64,000 nucleotides of DNA from Halalkalibacter alkaliphilus (GCF_023555415.1 NZ_JAKRYL010000010.1:62001-126000); one strand, 5' to 3'; positions 1 through 9,331 are shown, numbered from the stretch's first letter. The notes: a model not told the origin generated them from the sequence alone. Numbers and translations: made by a program.

Positions 1-50
1 ACAGCTACTATCCATTGCAATCTGTTTCAATATTAAAGTAAAATAATTAT

Positions 51-66
51 ATGAAAATGATTTCAT
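51..66. promoter_or_regulatory. inverted repeat upstream of lacI-type gene
   Basis: ATGAAA and TTTCAT form a perfect 6-bp inverted repeat around a 4-base spacer, about 30 bases upstream of the GTG start of the LacI regulator. It could be an autoregulatory site, but it is AT-rich and may be chance. It does not match the GGAACCGATACC operators found downstream. Confidence 0.25.
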
Positions 67-94
67 GTTCTAAAAACAGTGGAGTGATCGACAA

Positions 95-1087
95 GTGGCT
101 AATATATCTGATGTTGCGAAATTATCAGGATTATCAAAAACGACGGTTTCGCGTGTAATAAATAACCATCCGTACGTTTCGGACAAAAAGAGAGAGCAAG
201 TACTAAAGGCGATGAAAGAGCTTGGTTATATACCCAACCCTTCCGCTAGAAGGCTAAGAGGGCAGTTAACTACAACGATAGGTGTGATTGTACCTAGAAT
301 TGTGAATCCTTTTTTTGCGCATTTAATTAATTCTATTGAACAAGCTGCGTCCGAAAAGGGATATCAAGTGTTGATTGGCCAAAGTTATGAAGATAAAGAA
401 AAGGAAGTAGCCTTTTTAAATCTATTAAAAACAAAGCAAGTTGATGGAATTATCATGACTTCGACTGAAAATGATTGGAACGTTATTGAGTCATATATCG
501 AATATGGTCCAATAATGTTATGTAATGATTATGTTAATCAAGAGATAGCTCCTATGATTCGATTGAATCAAGCAAAAGGTGCGTATATAGGTGCGAATCA
601 TTTAATAGAGCGTGGACATCGAAAGATTGCATACTGTACAGGTGGCTTGTTTGATGAGCAGGGAAAAGGGAAAGATCGTAATCGTGGGTTTCAAAAAGCG
701 CTAAGTGAGGCAGGTATTAAGATTAACCCAAAATGGATTTTCATTGATCAACATACGATTGAAGATGGTAAACACGTGCTAAGGCAAATCCTAGAGATGG
801 AAGACCGGCCAACTGCTATTTTTACCGGGAGTGATGAAGTGGCAGGTGGAATTGTCATTGCAGCAAAAGAGAAAGGTCTAACAATTCCTAACGATCTTGC
901 TGTTATTGGATTTGATGATCAACCGATTGCGGAAATACTAGATCCGAAACTAACGACCATTCGCCAACCAGTTGATCTGATGGGGGAAAAATCAATAGAA
1001 GTGATGATTGAAATGTTGGAGAATCCAGAAATGGAGATAAGAAATTACGATCTTCCAATAGAATTGATTGTACGACAATCGACATAA
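95..1087 (+). CDS. LacI-family transcriptional regulator of the alpha-glucoside locus
   Basis: A 330-residue protein of normal LacI-family length. Residues 1-55 form the LacI helix-turn-helix and hinge (ISDVAKLSGLSKTTVSRVINN), and residues 60-330 form a periplasmic-binding-protein-like effector domain ending in the usual IGFDDQPIAE and LTTIRQP segments. The GTG start is supported by GGAGTGA at 81-87. The gene lies directly upstream of a GH13 glucosidase and a PTS permease on the same strand, whose 5' region carries three copies of a GGAACCGATACC-type palindrome typical of LacI operators. It is inferred to repress that operon and to respond to a glucoside or its phosphate. The inducer cannot be told from sequence. 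Confidence 0.9.
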   Translation: MANISDVAKLSGLSKTTVSRVINNHPYVSDKKREQVLKAMKELGYIPNPSARRLRGQLTTTIGVIVPRIVNPFFAHLINSIEQAASEKGYQVLIGQSYEDKEKEVAFLNLLKTKQVDGIIMTSTENDWNVIESYIEYGPIMLCNDYVNQEIAPMIRLNQAKGAYIGANHLIERGHRKIAYCTGGLFDEQGKGKDRNRGFQKALSEAGIKINPKWIFIDQHTIEDGKHVLRQILEMEDRPTAIFTGSDEVAGGIVIAAKEKGLTIPNDLAVIGFDDQPIAEILDPKLTTIRQPVDLMGEKSIEVMIEMLENPEMEIRNYDLPIELIVRQST

Positions 1088-1242
1088 TTTGTAAGGTGAT
1101 CCTTAATAAATAACAGCAAAGTGAAACTTTAGAATGGTTTCACTTTGTATTTTAATAAGATAGATTTCCGGTGAAAGTGTATTATGGAGTAGTGTTTGTG
1201 TGGTTTGTATAATTATGGAATGTGAAAATTCGATAGAAAGCG

Positions 1243-1272
1243 TTGACAGAGTTTGAAAATCAAAAGTATAAT
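1243..1272 (+). promoter_or_regulatory. sigma-A promoter of glucosidase-PTS operon
   Basis: TTGACA at 1243-1248 and TATAAT at 1267-1272 match the vegetative consensus exactly, with an 18-base spacer. An operator half-site lies 6 bases past the -10 box, where a repressor would block transcription. The remaining leader to the start codon at 1521 holds two further operators. Confidence 0.75.
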
Positions 1273-1277
1273 AAAAA

Positions 1278-1293
1278 CAGAAATCGGTTCCAT
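1278..1293. promoter_or_regulatory. LacI-type operator O1
   Basis: The right part reads ATCGGTTCCAT and matches the other two operators on the opposite strand (12 of 16 positions of ATGGTATCGGTTCCAT). It lies immediately downstream of the promoter -10 box, so it is a likely repression site for the adjacent LacI regulator. Confidence 0.5.
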
Positions 1294-1357
1294 AATCAAA
1301 AGTGAATTATTTCAGTGTAGTTATTAGTTGAAACTAGACAAACTTTTTTACTTGTAT

Positions 1358-1373
1358 ATGGAACCGATACCAT
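1358..1373. promoter_or_regulatory. LacI-type operator O2
   Basis: ATGGAACCGATACCAT is a near-perfect palindrome with a central CG, the usual architecture of LacI-family operators. It lies 80 bases downstream of O1, center to center. Confidence 0.6.
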
Positions 1374-1473
1374 ATAATTATTAGTGGTTTCATCTAGCCT
1401 GTTTGTATGAATGTATTACAAAAAAACATTGGGTTAATTAACTATTTTTAACTCCACCTATTTTTGGAGTTGT

Positions 1474-1489
1474 ATGGAACCGATACCAC
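1474..1489. promoter_or_regulatory. LacI-type operator O3
   Basis: ATGGAACCGATACCAC differs from O2 only in the last base. It lies 116 bases from O2 and 32 bases before the glucosidase start codon. Three sites suggest looping by a tetrameric or bridged repressor (inference). A small inverted repeat, ACTCCA/TGGAGT at 1451-1470, sits just upstream. Confidence 0.55.
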
Positions 1490-1520
1490 AACTAGAACTT
1501 TATCTAATGGAGGAAACAAC

Positions 1521-3218
1521 ATGGAAAAGAAATGGTGGCAAAAAGAAGTAATCTATCAAATTTATCCGAAGAGTTTCTATGATTCAAATAATGATGGGAT
1601 AGGGGATATTAAAGGCATTACGCAAAAACTAGATTATTTACAGTCTTTGGGGATTACGATGGTATGGATTTGTCCGATTTACAAATCACCTATGGCTGAT
1701 AACGGTTACGATATCTCAGATTATTATCAATTAAACCCTGAGTTTGGAGAAATGAAAGATCTGGATGAGTTAATTGATAAGGCAAAAGAAAAAGGAATAA
1801 AGGTTGTCCTTGATCTTGTTATAAATCATACGTCAGATGAACATCCGTGGTTCCAAGATTTAATTCAGAATCCTAAGACTAGTAAGTATAGAGACTATTA
1901 TATTTTAAAATCAGGCGAAAATGGTCAAGCTCCTACTAACTGGCGCTCTGTTTTTGGTGGAAGTGTATGGGAGCCTTTGCAAGGTACAGATGAGTACTAT
2001 TTCCATTCATTTGATGTGAAACAACCTGATTTAAATTGGGAAAACAAAGAAGTTAGAGAAGAGCTATATAAAATGGTGAATTACTGGCTTGATAAAGGAA
2101 TTGCTGGATTTAGAGTAGATGCAATAACGTTTATTAAGAAAGATCAAAACTATGATAACCTTCCTGCTGATGGAGTCGATGGACTTGTCAAATGTACAAA
2201 GAAGGCCCGTAATCAGCCAGGAATTGAAGAATTTTTACATGAGTTAAATGACGAGACATTTTCGAAATATAACTGTGTAACGATTGGCGAAGCTCCTGGA
2301 GTACCATATGAACAATACGGAGATTACATCGGAGACAGCGGCTACTTTTCAATGATTTTTGATTTTAGATATGCAGACCTAGATGTTGCTTCTGGAAGTG
2401 AGTGGTTTAGAAGAATTGATTGGACTGTCCTAGATTTAAAGAAATTAATTTTCACGAGTCAAAAAGAAATTCAAAAAGCTGGTTGGGGAGCAAACTTTTT
2501 AGAAAATCATGATCAGAACAGATCGATCAGCAAGTATATAAAAGAAGAGGAGAACCGAAACTTCTATTCAGCGTCCATGCTAGGAGCTATGTTTTTCTAT
2601 CTTCGTGGGACTCCATTTATCTATCAAGGTCAAGAAATTGGTATGACGAACTTTGAACGTAAAAGTATTGAAGAGTTTGATGATATCTCGAGCATTGATC
2701 AATATTATCGTTCTATGAAAGAAGGCTTTAGTGAAGAAGAAGCACTTCATTTTATAAACTTACGAAGTCGTGACAATTCAAGAACGCCATTTCACTGGAG
2801 CAATAAGGAATATGGTGGATTTTCAGAAGTTAAGCCTTGGTTAGGGATGAATGAGAATTACCAAACGATTAATGTCGAGCAACAAGAGCAAGATCCGAAT
2901 TCAATTTTGCAGTTTTATAAAGAAATGATTCAAGTTAGACAGTCGAGCGAGGCGAGTGAGTGTTTAATTTATGGAGAGATTGAACCTATTTTAGAGGATC
3001 ATCCAACGATTGTGGCATATAAACGAAAGTTTGGGGCTGAAGAAGTTGTTTGCTATTTCAACTTTTCGTCTGAGGATCAAACAGTTGAATTAGAACATAG
3101 CAAGTATGATGTTCTTTTAAATAATTACAAAGAAGAGATCGTATCTGAACAAAAATGTTCATTAAAACCTTACCAAGCACTAATACTCCAAAAGAAAGAA
3201 GCGGGTTATGATGAGTGA
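1521..3218 (+). CDS. GH13 alpha-glucosidase (oligo-1,6-glucosidase / phospho-glucosidase type)
   Basis: A 565-residue cytoplasmic GH13 enzyme without a signal peptide. All four GH13 regions are present: DLVINH near residue 98, GFRVDA with nucleophile D200, IGEAPG with acid/base E257, and ENHDQNR with D331. The start at 1521 has an AATGGAGGAAAC ribosome site; an in-frame upstream TTG at 1464 would place an operator inside the gene. The gene overlaps the PTS EIIBC gene by 11 bases, so it probably hydrolyses the sugar that this PTS brings in, possibly as a 6-phosphate (inference). Ala201 follows the nucleophile. alpha-1,6-specific relatives usually have Val there, so trehalose-6-phosphate hydrolase and strict isomaltase are not favored. 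The exact substrate is open. Confidence 0.85.
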   Translation: MEKKWWQKEVIYQIYPKSFYDSNNDGIGDIKGITQKLDYLQSLGITMVWICPIYKSPMADNGYDISDYYQLNPEFGEMKDLDELIDKAKEKGIKVVLDLVINHTSDEHPWFQDLIQNPKTSKYRDYYILKSGENGQAPTNWRSVFGGSVWEPLQGTDEYYFHSFDVKQPDLNWENKEVREELYKMVNYWLDKGIAGFRVDAITFIKKDQNYDNLPADGVDGLVKCTKKARNQPGIEEFLHELNDETFSKYNCVTIGEAPGVPYEQYGDYIGDSGYFSMIFDFRYADLDVASGSEWFRRIDWTVLDLKKLIFTSQKEIQKAGWGANFLENHDQNRSISKYIKEEENRNFYSASMLGAMFFYLRGTPFIYQGQEIGMTNFERKSIEEFDDISSIDQYYRSMKEGFSEEEALHFINLRSRDNSRTPFHWSNKEYGGFSEVKPWLGMNENYQTINVEQQEQDPNSILQFYKEMIQVRQSSEASECLIYGEIEPILEDHPTIVAYKRKFGAEEVVCYFNFSSEDQTVELEHSKYDVLLNNYKEEIVSEQKCSLKPYQALILQKKEAGYDE

Positions 3219-4656
3219 AAATAAATACGAACGTATAGGGAAAGAACTGATTCAAGTCATCGGTGAAGATAATATAGAATCGTATGTTCATTGTGCAACA
3301 AGACTACGATTCTCCGTTAAAGATCGGAAAAAGATTGATGATGAGGCCATTGAAAAAATTGATGAAGTAAAAGGTGTATTTTATAATGCAGGTCAATATC
3401 AGGTCATTTTAGGTACTGGAACAGTCAATAAAGTCTATTCTGCTTTAAGAGGAGGCAGGCCTGATGAAGAGGATGACCAAGCAAAAGAGGAATCCTCTTC
3501 TCATAATAAGGAAAAGGGAATCAGGAGGGCGGTTCGAACGTTAGCTGATATCTTTATTCCGATCATCCCAATTATTGCGGCAACGGGTTTATTCCTTGGT
3601 CTAAGAGGTGTTTTGACTAGTGATGCATTCTTAGGATTAGTTGGTATGAGTATTGACGATATTCCTGAATATCTATTAACGCTAACAGCTGTCCTAACAG
3701 ATACAGCATTTGCTTTTTTACCAGCTTTAATCTGTTGGTCTGCCTTTAGGAAATTTGGTGGTATGCCTATCATTGGTTTCGTCCTGGGGTTAATGCTAGT
3801 TTCTCCTGCTCTGCCAAATGCATATGCAGTCGCAGACATTAATAGTGGGGTAGAACCTATTATTGCTTTTGGTTTCATACCGATTGTTGGGTATCAAGGT
3901 AGTGTGTTAACAGCTTTAGTTGTAGGGTTTCTTGGGGCTAAACTTGAGAGGAAATTACGTGCTGTTATGCCGAATGCATTAGATTTAATCTTTACTCCAT
4001 TCTTTGTTTTGCTATCTATGATGATTACAGGGTTACTTATTTTAGGACCATTATTACATTTTGTAGAAGCGGGATTAGTAACAGTTGTAACGCAACTGAT
4101 CGATATTCCACTTGGCATTGGCGGATTAATGATTGGCTTTATTTACCCGTTAGCGGTTATGACGGGAATGCACCATTTATTTATTATGATTGAAACTACC
4201 ATGCTTGCTAATACTGGATTTAACCCTTTAATTACTCTTTGTGCCATGTATGGTTTTGCGAATGCTGGTACTTGTTTAGGGATTACTGTGAAAGCGAAGA
4301 AAAGCACAGTGAAGGTTACAGGAGCGAGTGCGACGGCGACTCAATTGCTTGGTGTTAGTGAACCGGCCTTGTTTGGTGTCGTAATGAGGTATAGTACGAA
4401 ACCGCTTTATGTTATGATTGCTTGTTCCGCTGTAGGAGGTGCCATTCTCTCTTTATTGAATGTTCAAGCGAATTCATATGGTTTAGCAGTCGTTCTTTCT
4501 CCTTTAATGTACATTTATGATTGGAGTCAGCTACTTGCTTACCTTGTTGTATCCGTAATCATTTTTGCTGCTGCATTTATTATTACTTATTTATTTGCAG
4601 TACCGAAAGAAGTTATGGTGGAAGATGAAGATGTAAAAGTAAAGAATGCGGTTTAA
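3208..4656 (+). CDS. PTS EIIBC component, sucrose/trehalose-type glucoside family
   Basis: A 482-residue membrane permease of the phosphotransferase system. Residues 1-80 form the EIIB domain with the phosphorylated cysteine C29 in HCATRLRF. After a charged linker (about 80-105), residues 106-465 form the EIIC domain with about ten hydrophobic segments and the GxSEPALFG-like loop (LGVSEPALFGV). There is no EIIA domain, so phosphate must come from a separate EIIA such as that of the glucose PTS. Start codons at 3208 and 3211 are adjacent in frame, and both overlap the end of the GH13 gene, implying translational coupling. The family includes SacP, TreP and related glucoside carriers. Sequence alone does not fix the sugar. 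Confidence 0.88.
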   Translation: MMSENKYERIGKELIQVIGEDNIESYVHCATRLRFSVKDRKKIDDEAIEKIDEVKGVFYNAGQYQVILGTGTVNKVYSALRGGRPDEEDDQAKEESSSHNKEKGIRRAVRTLADIFIPIIPIIAATGLFLGLRGVLTSDAFLGLVGMSIDDIPEYLLTLTAVLTDTAFAFLPALICWSAFRKFGGMPIIGFVLGLMLVSPALPNAYAVADINSGVEPIIAFGFIPIVGYQGSVLTALVVGFLGAKLERKLRAVMPNALDLIFTPFFVLLSMMITGLLILGPLLHFVEAGLVTVVTQLIDIPLGIGGLMIGFIYPLAVMTGMHHLFIMIETTMLANTGFNPLITLCAMYGFANAGTCLGITVKAKKSTVKVTGASATATQLLGVSEPALFGVVMRYSTKPLYVMIACSAVGGAILSLLNVQANSYGLAVVLSPLMYIYDWSQLLAYLVVSVIIFAAAFIITYLFAVPKEVMVEDEDVKVKNAV

Positions 4657-4678
4657 TTTTCTATATACAGTTGACAAG

Positions 4679-4709
4679 GGGAGTTCATGTGTGGACTCCC
4701 TTTTTATTT
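4679..4709 (+). terminator. terminator of glucosidase-PTS operon
   Basis: GGGAGT (4679-4684) pairs with ACTCCC (4695-4700) and is followed directly by TTTTTATTT. It lies 22 bases after the EIIBC stop codon. Confidence 0.75.
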
Positions 4710-4846
4710 GTTGTAGCACTTAATAATGGCGCAGTTCCTGAAGTGATGGCCCCTTTAAAACAGTACCGTAAAATTTTATACTTTTCGAAATTAACGCTAT
4801 GAAAATGAAGAGGAAAGCTATTAAAATGATCTTCGGGAGGGATTAT

Positions 4847-4889
4847 AAAAAGATACTCTAGTTATCAGTGCGAACTAGAGTATCTTTTT
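4847..4889. terminator. bidirectional terminator between PTS and arabinofuranosidase genes
   Basis: A perfect 17-bp stem (4847-4863 with 4873-4889) has a 9-base loop and an A-run on one side and a T-run on the other, so it can end transcription in both directions. It lies 11 bases beyond the stop codon of the minus-strand GH51 gene. Confidence 0.8.
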
Positions 4890-4900
4890 GTCATATGTTT

Positions 4901-6433
4901 TTATTTGATTTGTAATACAAGCACTGATTTAGATGGCATATTAACGGTTAGTTTATTTTGTGCCAGTTTAAAATCATCAAATTTAGCTGGCTCAACATTA
5001 TTTGGGGTTTCGAATGTATTATGTGCATTTATTTTCTCGGCGGTTAGTACACGTCCAATTACTTTGGAGTCTTTCGTTATTCCTTCTAGGTTTAATATGA
5101 TTTCATCCGACTGATTTGGATGAATGTTGCAAATGGATATATTTATTTGACCAGATTGATCCTGTGAAGCGGATACATTAATCATTGGTAATTGGTCATC
5201 CTCATGCGTATAAAATGGACTGCTTACATTTGTAGGAAGTAATGTGGCGTCTTGATGCACCTTGTACATTTCAAACACATGATAGGAAGGAGTAAGAATC
5301 ATTTTTTCACCCTCAGTTAAAATCATGGCTTGTAGAACGTTCACTACTTGGGCTATGTTAGCCATATGCACTCGATCACAATGGTTATTAAAAATATTTA
5401 AATTAATACTCGCTATTATTGCGTCACGCAATGTATTCTGCTGATATAAAAAACCTGGATTCGTTCCTGGCTCTACTTTAAACCATGTTCCCCATTCATC
5501 AATAATTACTCCGACTTCTTTATTTGGATCATATTTATCCATAATCGCTGTATGATTTTCAATAATTTCTTCAATTTTCATCGTTCTTTTCATATAATCA
5601 AACCATAATGTTTCATCAAAATCTGTAGCTGATGAATAGTTAGCGCGATTACGTGTGTAGTAGTGTAGGCTAATGCCGTTCATTTCTGGGCGATGATAAT
5701 CCCAAATATTTTCAATAATAGCATCTTTGTCAGGCTCTGTTCTATCCATTCCTTCTCTCATCATGACTTCCATCCAGTGATAATCAGCTTCTTGAGGACC
5801 GCAAGCAATCTTATAGATTTCATTTCCTGATAAATCCTTGACGTATGTTTGATAGTTACGATATTTATCTGCGTAGTATTCAACACGCATTTTTCCGCCA
5901 CAGCCCCAGTTTTCGTTGCCTATGCCAAAGTATTTTAACTTCCACGGCTTGTCACGACCATTTTTTCGACGTAATTTAGTCATGGGTGACTCACCATCAA
6001 ATGTTAAATACTCAATCCATTCCTGCATTTCCTGTACGGTACCACTACCTACATTTCCGCAAATGTATGGCTCTGTTTCTAACTGTTCGCATAAATCCAT
6101 GAATTCATGGGTACCAAAATGATTATTTTCGGTTACTTTTCCCCAATTCGTATTAACAATTGTTGGACGATCCTCCCGAGGTCCAATTCCATCTTTCCAA
6201 TGATATTCATCTGCAAAACAACCACCTGGCCATCGTAAGTTAGGGATGTTTATTTTTTTTAGAGCTTCAACTACATCATTGCGAATCCCGCGTGTGTTTG
6301 GAATCGGAGACTCCTCTCCTACCCAAATACCCTCATATATACATCTGCCTAAATGTTCAGCAAAATGGCCGTATATATGTCGGCTGATAGTTTGATTATT
6401 ATTCTTTTTATCAATATTAATTAATGATGTCAT
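4901..6433 (-). CDS. GH51 alpha-L-arabinofuranosidase (copy 1)
   Basis: A 510-residue intracellular enzyme with no signal peptide that should release terminal arabinofuranose from arabino- or arabinoxylo-oligosaccharides. The N-terminal TIM barrel carries acid/base E174 (GNENWG) and nucleophile E313 (IIDEWG), with the conserved GHFAEHLG and [17 protein letters not shown] segments. A beta-sandwich follows from about residue 390. AAAGGAGTG precedes the ATG. It lies 109 bases downstream of the GH43 xylosidase and is probably in one operon with it. It is closely similar to the GH51 gene at 29540-31021 (same motifs and nearly equal length) and more distant from the one at 31351. This copy has about 18 extra residues around 225-260. 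Confidence 0.9.
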   Translation of the reverse strand: MTSLINIDKKNNNQTISRHIYGHFAEHLGRCIYEGIWVGEESPIPNTRGIRNDVVEALKKINIPNLRWPGGCFADEYHWKDGIGPREDRPTIVNTNWGKVTENNHFGTHEFMDLCEQLETEPYICGNVGSGTVQEMQEWIEYLTFDGESPMTKLRRKNGRDKPWKLKYFGIGNENWGCGGKMRVEYYADKYRNYQTYVKDLSGNEIYKIACGPQEADYHWMEVMMREGMDRTEPDKDAIIENIWDYHRPEMNGISLHYYTRNRANYSSATDFDETLWFDYMKRTMKIEEIIENHTAIMDKYDPNKEVGVIIDEWGTWFKVEPGTNPGFLYQQNTLRDAIIASINLNIFNNHCDRVHMANIAQVVNVLQAMILTEGEKMILTPSYHVFEMYKVHQDATLLPTNVSSPFYTHEDDQLPMINVSASQDQSGQINISICNIHPNQSDEIILNLEGITKDSKVIGRVLTAEKINAHNTFETPNNVEPAKFDDFKLAQNKLTVNMPSKSVLVLQIK

Positions 6434-6542
6434 TTACGCACACTCCTTTATTTTTTGGGGAGCCTAGAATATGCTTGTTATTAAATTGGAGCTCAATGTC
6501 TAACGTATAGACCACATCCAGCCCCCTCAAGTACGATGAAAG

Positions 6543-8117
6543 TTACTCTTTCTCTTGATAATTGAAATACTCAAAATCCGCATGCAACTTCTGGCCGCTT
6601 AAATCTTGCGCACAAAGTCCTACGAATGTACCTGTGAACCGGATATAATCAGCATCATCATCAGAAAGGTTACTAATATCTATTTTACTTCCTACTTCTT
6701 TCCAATTATTATTATCAATAGAATAATAGAATTGCAGCCATTGTTGACTGATCACAGCCTTCAATTTACAATTGGAGGCTTCTGGAATGGAAATATCCTT
6801 TGCCAACAACTCATCATATTTTCCATGCTTTGATTCTATGATTCCTAAACATTTACCTAATTCCTCATGATAAGTTACACGAAGGTAGACATAGTCATCT
6901 GTGTCATAGTAGGCAATAAGACCTGCCATTTGTTGGAAGTTAGTTGGGGAATATTCGATTGCTGTTTCCACTTCCGCCTCGAAGCTTTCAAGTCTTCTAG
7001 CTACTATACTTTGATGATGGAAAGAGCTCATTGATTCTTCACCTTTTAATCGCAAATATCCCTTTCTCTCTGATAATGATACCCAATCCTCTGCAAAAGG
7101 TCTTCTTAATGAGTTCCAATACTTTTTAAAGGTGTTTGCTGAAAAGTCATCATAAGTACTTTCTTGTTCAAACGGATAAGCAGGTAAATTAGGTGCTTCC
7201 ACTTCCCATTTGGGGTTATTTCCACCCTCTACTCTAATCCAATTGTCTTCTGTCCAATAACATTTTTGAATCGCAGTTTCTCGACCTAAGATACATTTTT
7301 TATCGACAACGGGACGTCCGCATAAATGGGCTATATACCATTCACCGTTTTGAGTTTCTACAAAACTTCCATGACCAGCCTTTTGTAGTTGAGACAAATC
7401 ATCTTGATTTGATGTAAGAATAGGGTTAGTAGGATCCACTTCGTAAGGACCGAACAATGATTCTGAACGAGCAACAGTAACAGCATGTGTGTACCATGTG
7501 CCACCTTCTGCTGTAACTAAATAATAATAGCCGTTTCGTTTGTAAAGATGGGGAGCTTCCGTCAACTTTAATTCAGATCCCTTAAATATATTACGAATTG
7601 GTCCTACAAGCTTTTGTTCTTCAGGGGAATATTCTTGAAGTGCGATACCAGCAAATGAATTGGTACCTTTACGGAAGTCCCAAATCATATTAACTAGCCA
7701 TTTCTTTCCATTATCATCATGGAATAACGAAGGATCGAAGCCGCTACTATTAAGGTAAACTGGATCTGACCACGGTCCTTCGATGTTTTCGGCTGTAACC
7801 AAGTAATTATGAGTATCCTTAAATGCTCCCATTCTACTTTTTACATCTGTATAGATTAAGTAAAAGAGTCCATCAGAATAGCTTAAAGCTGGAGCCCATA
7901 CGCCCCCGGAATTCACATTTCCAATCATATTTAATTGAGAATTGCGCGTGAGTGGGTATGTAAGTAAATTCCAGTTTATCATATCTTTAGAATGATATAT
8001 TTGTACTCCAGGAAACCATTCAAATGTTGATACCGCGATATAATAATTACCTTCTACTCTTAAGATCGATGGATCGGGGTGGAAGCCAGGGAGTATTGGG
8101 TTCTTAATTTTTTTCAT
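6543..8117 (-). CDS. xynB: GH43 beta-xylosidase
   Basis: A 524-residue cytoplasmic GH43 enzyme that should cleave xylose from short xylo-oligosaccharides. The five-bladed propeller carries the catalytic triad context: base Asp in PGFHPDPSI (about residue 14), pKa-modulating Asp in SGFDPSLFHD (about 128) and acid Glu in LTEAPHLYK (about 188). From about residue 330 a C-terminal beta-sandwich typical of subfamily-11 xylosidases follows (FEQESTYDDF to the end). The gene is first in a two-gene minus-strand unit with arabinofuranosidase, so the pair removes both xylose and arabinose from arabinoxylan fragments. A cre site lies about 50 bases upstream of the start, indicating CcpA control. No dedicated regulator is adjacent. 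Confidence 0.88.
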   Translation of the reverse strand: MKKIKNPILPGFHPDPSILRVEGNYYIAVSTFEWFPGVQIYHSKDMINWNLLTYPLTRNSQLNMIGNVNSGGVWAPALSYSDGLFYLIYTDVKSRMGAFKDTHNYLVTAENIEGPWSDPVYLNSSGFDPSLFHDDNGKKWLVNMIWDFRKGTNSFAGIALQEYSPEEQKLVGPIRNIFKGSELKLTEAPHLYKRNGYYYLVTAEGGTWYTHAVTVARSESLFGPYEVDPTNPILTSNQDDLSQLQKAGHGSFVETQNGEWYIAHLCGRPVVDKKCILGRETAIQKCYWTEDNWIRVEGGNNPKWEVEAPNLPAYPFEQESTYDDFSANTFKKYWNSLRRPFAEDWVSLSERKGYLRLKGEESMSSFHHQSIVARRLESFEAEVETAIEYSPTNFQQMAGLIAYYDTDDYVYLRVTYHEELGKCLGIIESKHGKYDELLAKDISIPEASNCKLKAVISQQWLQFYYSIDNNNWKEVGSKIDISNLSDDDADYIRFTGTFVGLCAQDLSGQKLHADFEYFNYQEKE

Positions 8118-8662
8118 AGTAAGTCATCCTTTCATTATTAAAATACATAGAGCAATAGGAATGATTGTCAGCGTTTACATTTTGATTGAGCTTATTACGT
8201 TTTTACTTTCACTTTGTATAATGGATATACTTACTATTATATTAAGCTATAAATATAGTATTAACAAGAATATTTGAATAAAAAAACAAAAAAAACCATA
8301 TAACGATAACAATTATGATAAAAAATAAAAAATATAGTTGGAGAATGAAAATGGAAAACTACATCGTGAAAGTGTGTACTACATTAAAAAGACTGATTTA
8401 AATTAAGTCTTTGTTTCATAACGGGCCAAATGCGTTGCGTAACAGTCTATATAGGGCGTATTTATAGCGTTGTTTGCAACGGGATTTGGTTATAAGGTAA
8501 GGAATAGTGAATAACAAAATATTTCAGTTCATTTATTTTTGATTTGTATCAAAAAGCAAATAAATGAAATTAAATGTTGATAAAAATAAAAAAGAATAAT
8601 AGAATAATAGTGTGAAAGTAAAAAAAGGAAACGATCGTGAGGAGAGAAAGGAGAAGTGTGTA
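8118..8662. other. intergenic region between xynB and rpiB-like gene
   Basis: This 545-base divergent spacer is very AT-rich. It holds the cre site of xynB and short imperfect repeats such as CGTTGtttgCAACG near 8467-8481. No supported gene or clear sigma-A promoter was seen. Confidence 0.5.
8166..8179 (-). promoter_or_regulatory. cre site (CcpA box) upstream of xynB
   Basis: Read on the minus strand, TGTAAACGCTGACA fits the catabolite-responsive element consensus TGNAANCGNWNNCA at every fixed position. It lies about 50 bases upstream of the xylosidase start codon, a position suited to glucose repression. Confidence 0.7.
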
Positions 8663-9145
8663 GTGAAAATAGGTATTGGGAGTGACCATATTGGGTTTGA
8701 TTTTAAAGAAGCAATTAAGGTTTTTGTAGAAGAGTACGGGCACGAAGTTGTTGATTTTGGTTGCCACTCTTGTAATGCGGTTGATTATCCTGATGTTGCA
8801 TTTGAGGTTGCTAAAGCTGTCAGTGAAAAAAAAGTTGAACGCGGAATATTGATTTGTGGAACGGGTATTGGGGTAGCTGTTGCTGCTTGTAAATATCCTG
8901 GCATTCGAGCAGCCCTTACTCATGACACGTACTCGGCAGAAAGAGCGCAATTAAGTAATAATGCTCAAATTATTACAATGGGTGCACAAATCATAGGAGT
9001 AGAAGTTGGGAAAAAAGTGGTTGAAGCTTATTTGAATTCTCAATGGGCTGGTGGTTCGGAACGCAAGGTTAATAAAATTATTGAGAAAGAAAAAGAATTT
9101 TTTGATAAGATCAAGGAAGAAGTGTCAGGAAACCAATGTAGCTAA
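8663..9145 (+). CDS. RpiB/LacAB-family sugar-phosphate isomerase
   Basis: A 160-residue aldose-ketose phosphate isomerase of the RpiB/LacA/LacB fold. Visible motifs are [13 protein letters not shown] at the N-terminus, the NAVDYPD segment, and ICGTGIG with the catalytic cysteine near residue 65. The GTG at 8663 is chosen because AAGGAGAAG (8649-8657) sits at the right distance; an upstream in-frame GTG at 8612 lacks this. Canonical RpiB has a SREHNDANVL-type segment where this protein has [12 protein letters not shown], so it may act on a sugar phosphate other than ribose-5-phosphate. The nearby kinase and TIM-barrel isomerase genes suggest a role in that pathway, as with EryI in erythritol catabolism (inference). 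Confidence 0.8.
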   Translation: MKIGIGSDHIGFDFKEAIKVFVEEYGHEVVDFGCHSCNAVDYPDVAFEVAKAVSEKKVERGILICGTGIGVAVAACKYPGIRAALTHDTYSAERAQLSNNAQIITMGAQIIGVEVGKKVVEAYLNSQWAGGSERKVNKIIEKEKEFFDKIKEEVSGNQCS

Positions 9146-9182
9146 TAGCGCAGTTCGATTTGTTATGATTCGGAAAACGAGA

Positions 9183-9236
9183 AAAAAATCAAGCTTCCCA
9201 ATTCAAACTCTTTGATTATTGGTAGCTTGATTTTTT
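9183..9236 (+). terminator. terminator of rpiB-like gene
   Basis: A 13-bp arm, AAAAAATCAAGCT (9183-9195), pairs with AGCTTGATTTTTT (9224-9236) across a 28-base loop. It ends in a T-run. It is the first hairpin after the stop codon at 9145. Confidence 0.7.
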
Positions 9237-9301
9237 ATTTTAAAACAGCTTTGGCTCAATGCAACACTTGGAATTTTATGCGCTGGGGAACTCTTAACAG
9301 G

Positions 9302-9319
9302 GGGAAGGAAGACCTTCCC
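9302..9319. repeat. short GC-rich hairpin GGGAAGG/CCTTCCC
   Basis: GGGAAGG and CCTTCCC form a perfect 7-bp stem around AAGA, between the convergent rpiB-like and deoR-type genes. No T-run follows, so its role is unclear. Confidence 0.4.
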
Positions 9320-9331
9320 GGCACCTGAAAG

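Noticed and set aside
1464-1520. Longer N-terminus for the GH13 glucosidase from a TTG
   Set aside because: It would contain operator O3, has no good ribosome site, and is not part of the GH13 domain; ATG at 1521 has AATGGAGGA upstream.
3501-3878. 125-codon minus-strand frame inside the PTS gene
   Set aside because: It is the shadow of a well-supported membrane protein gene.
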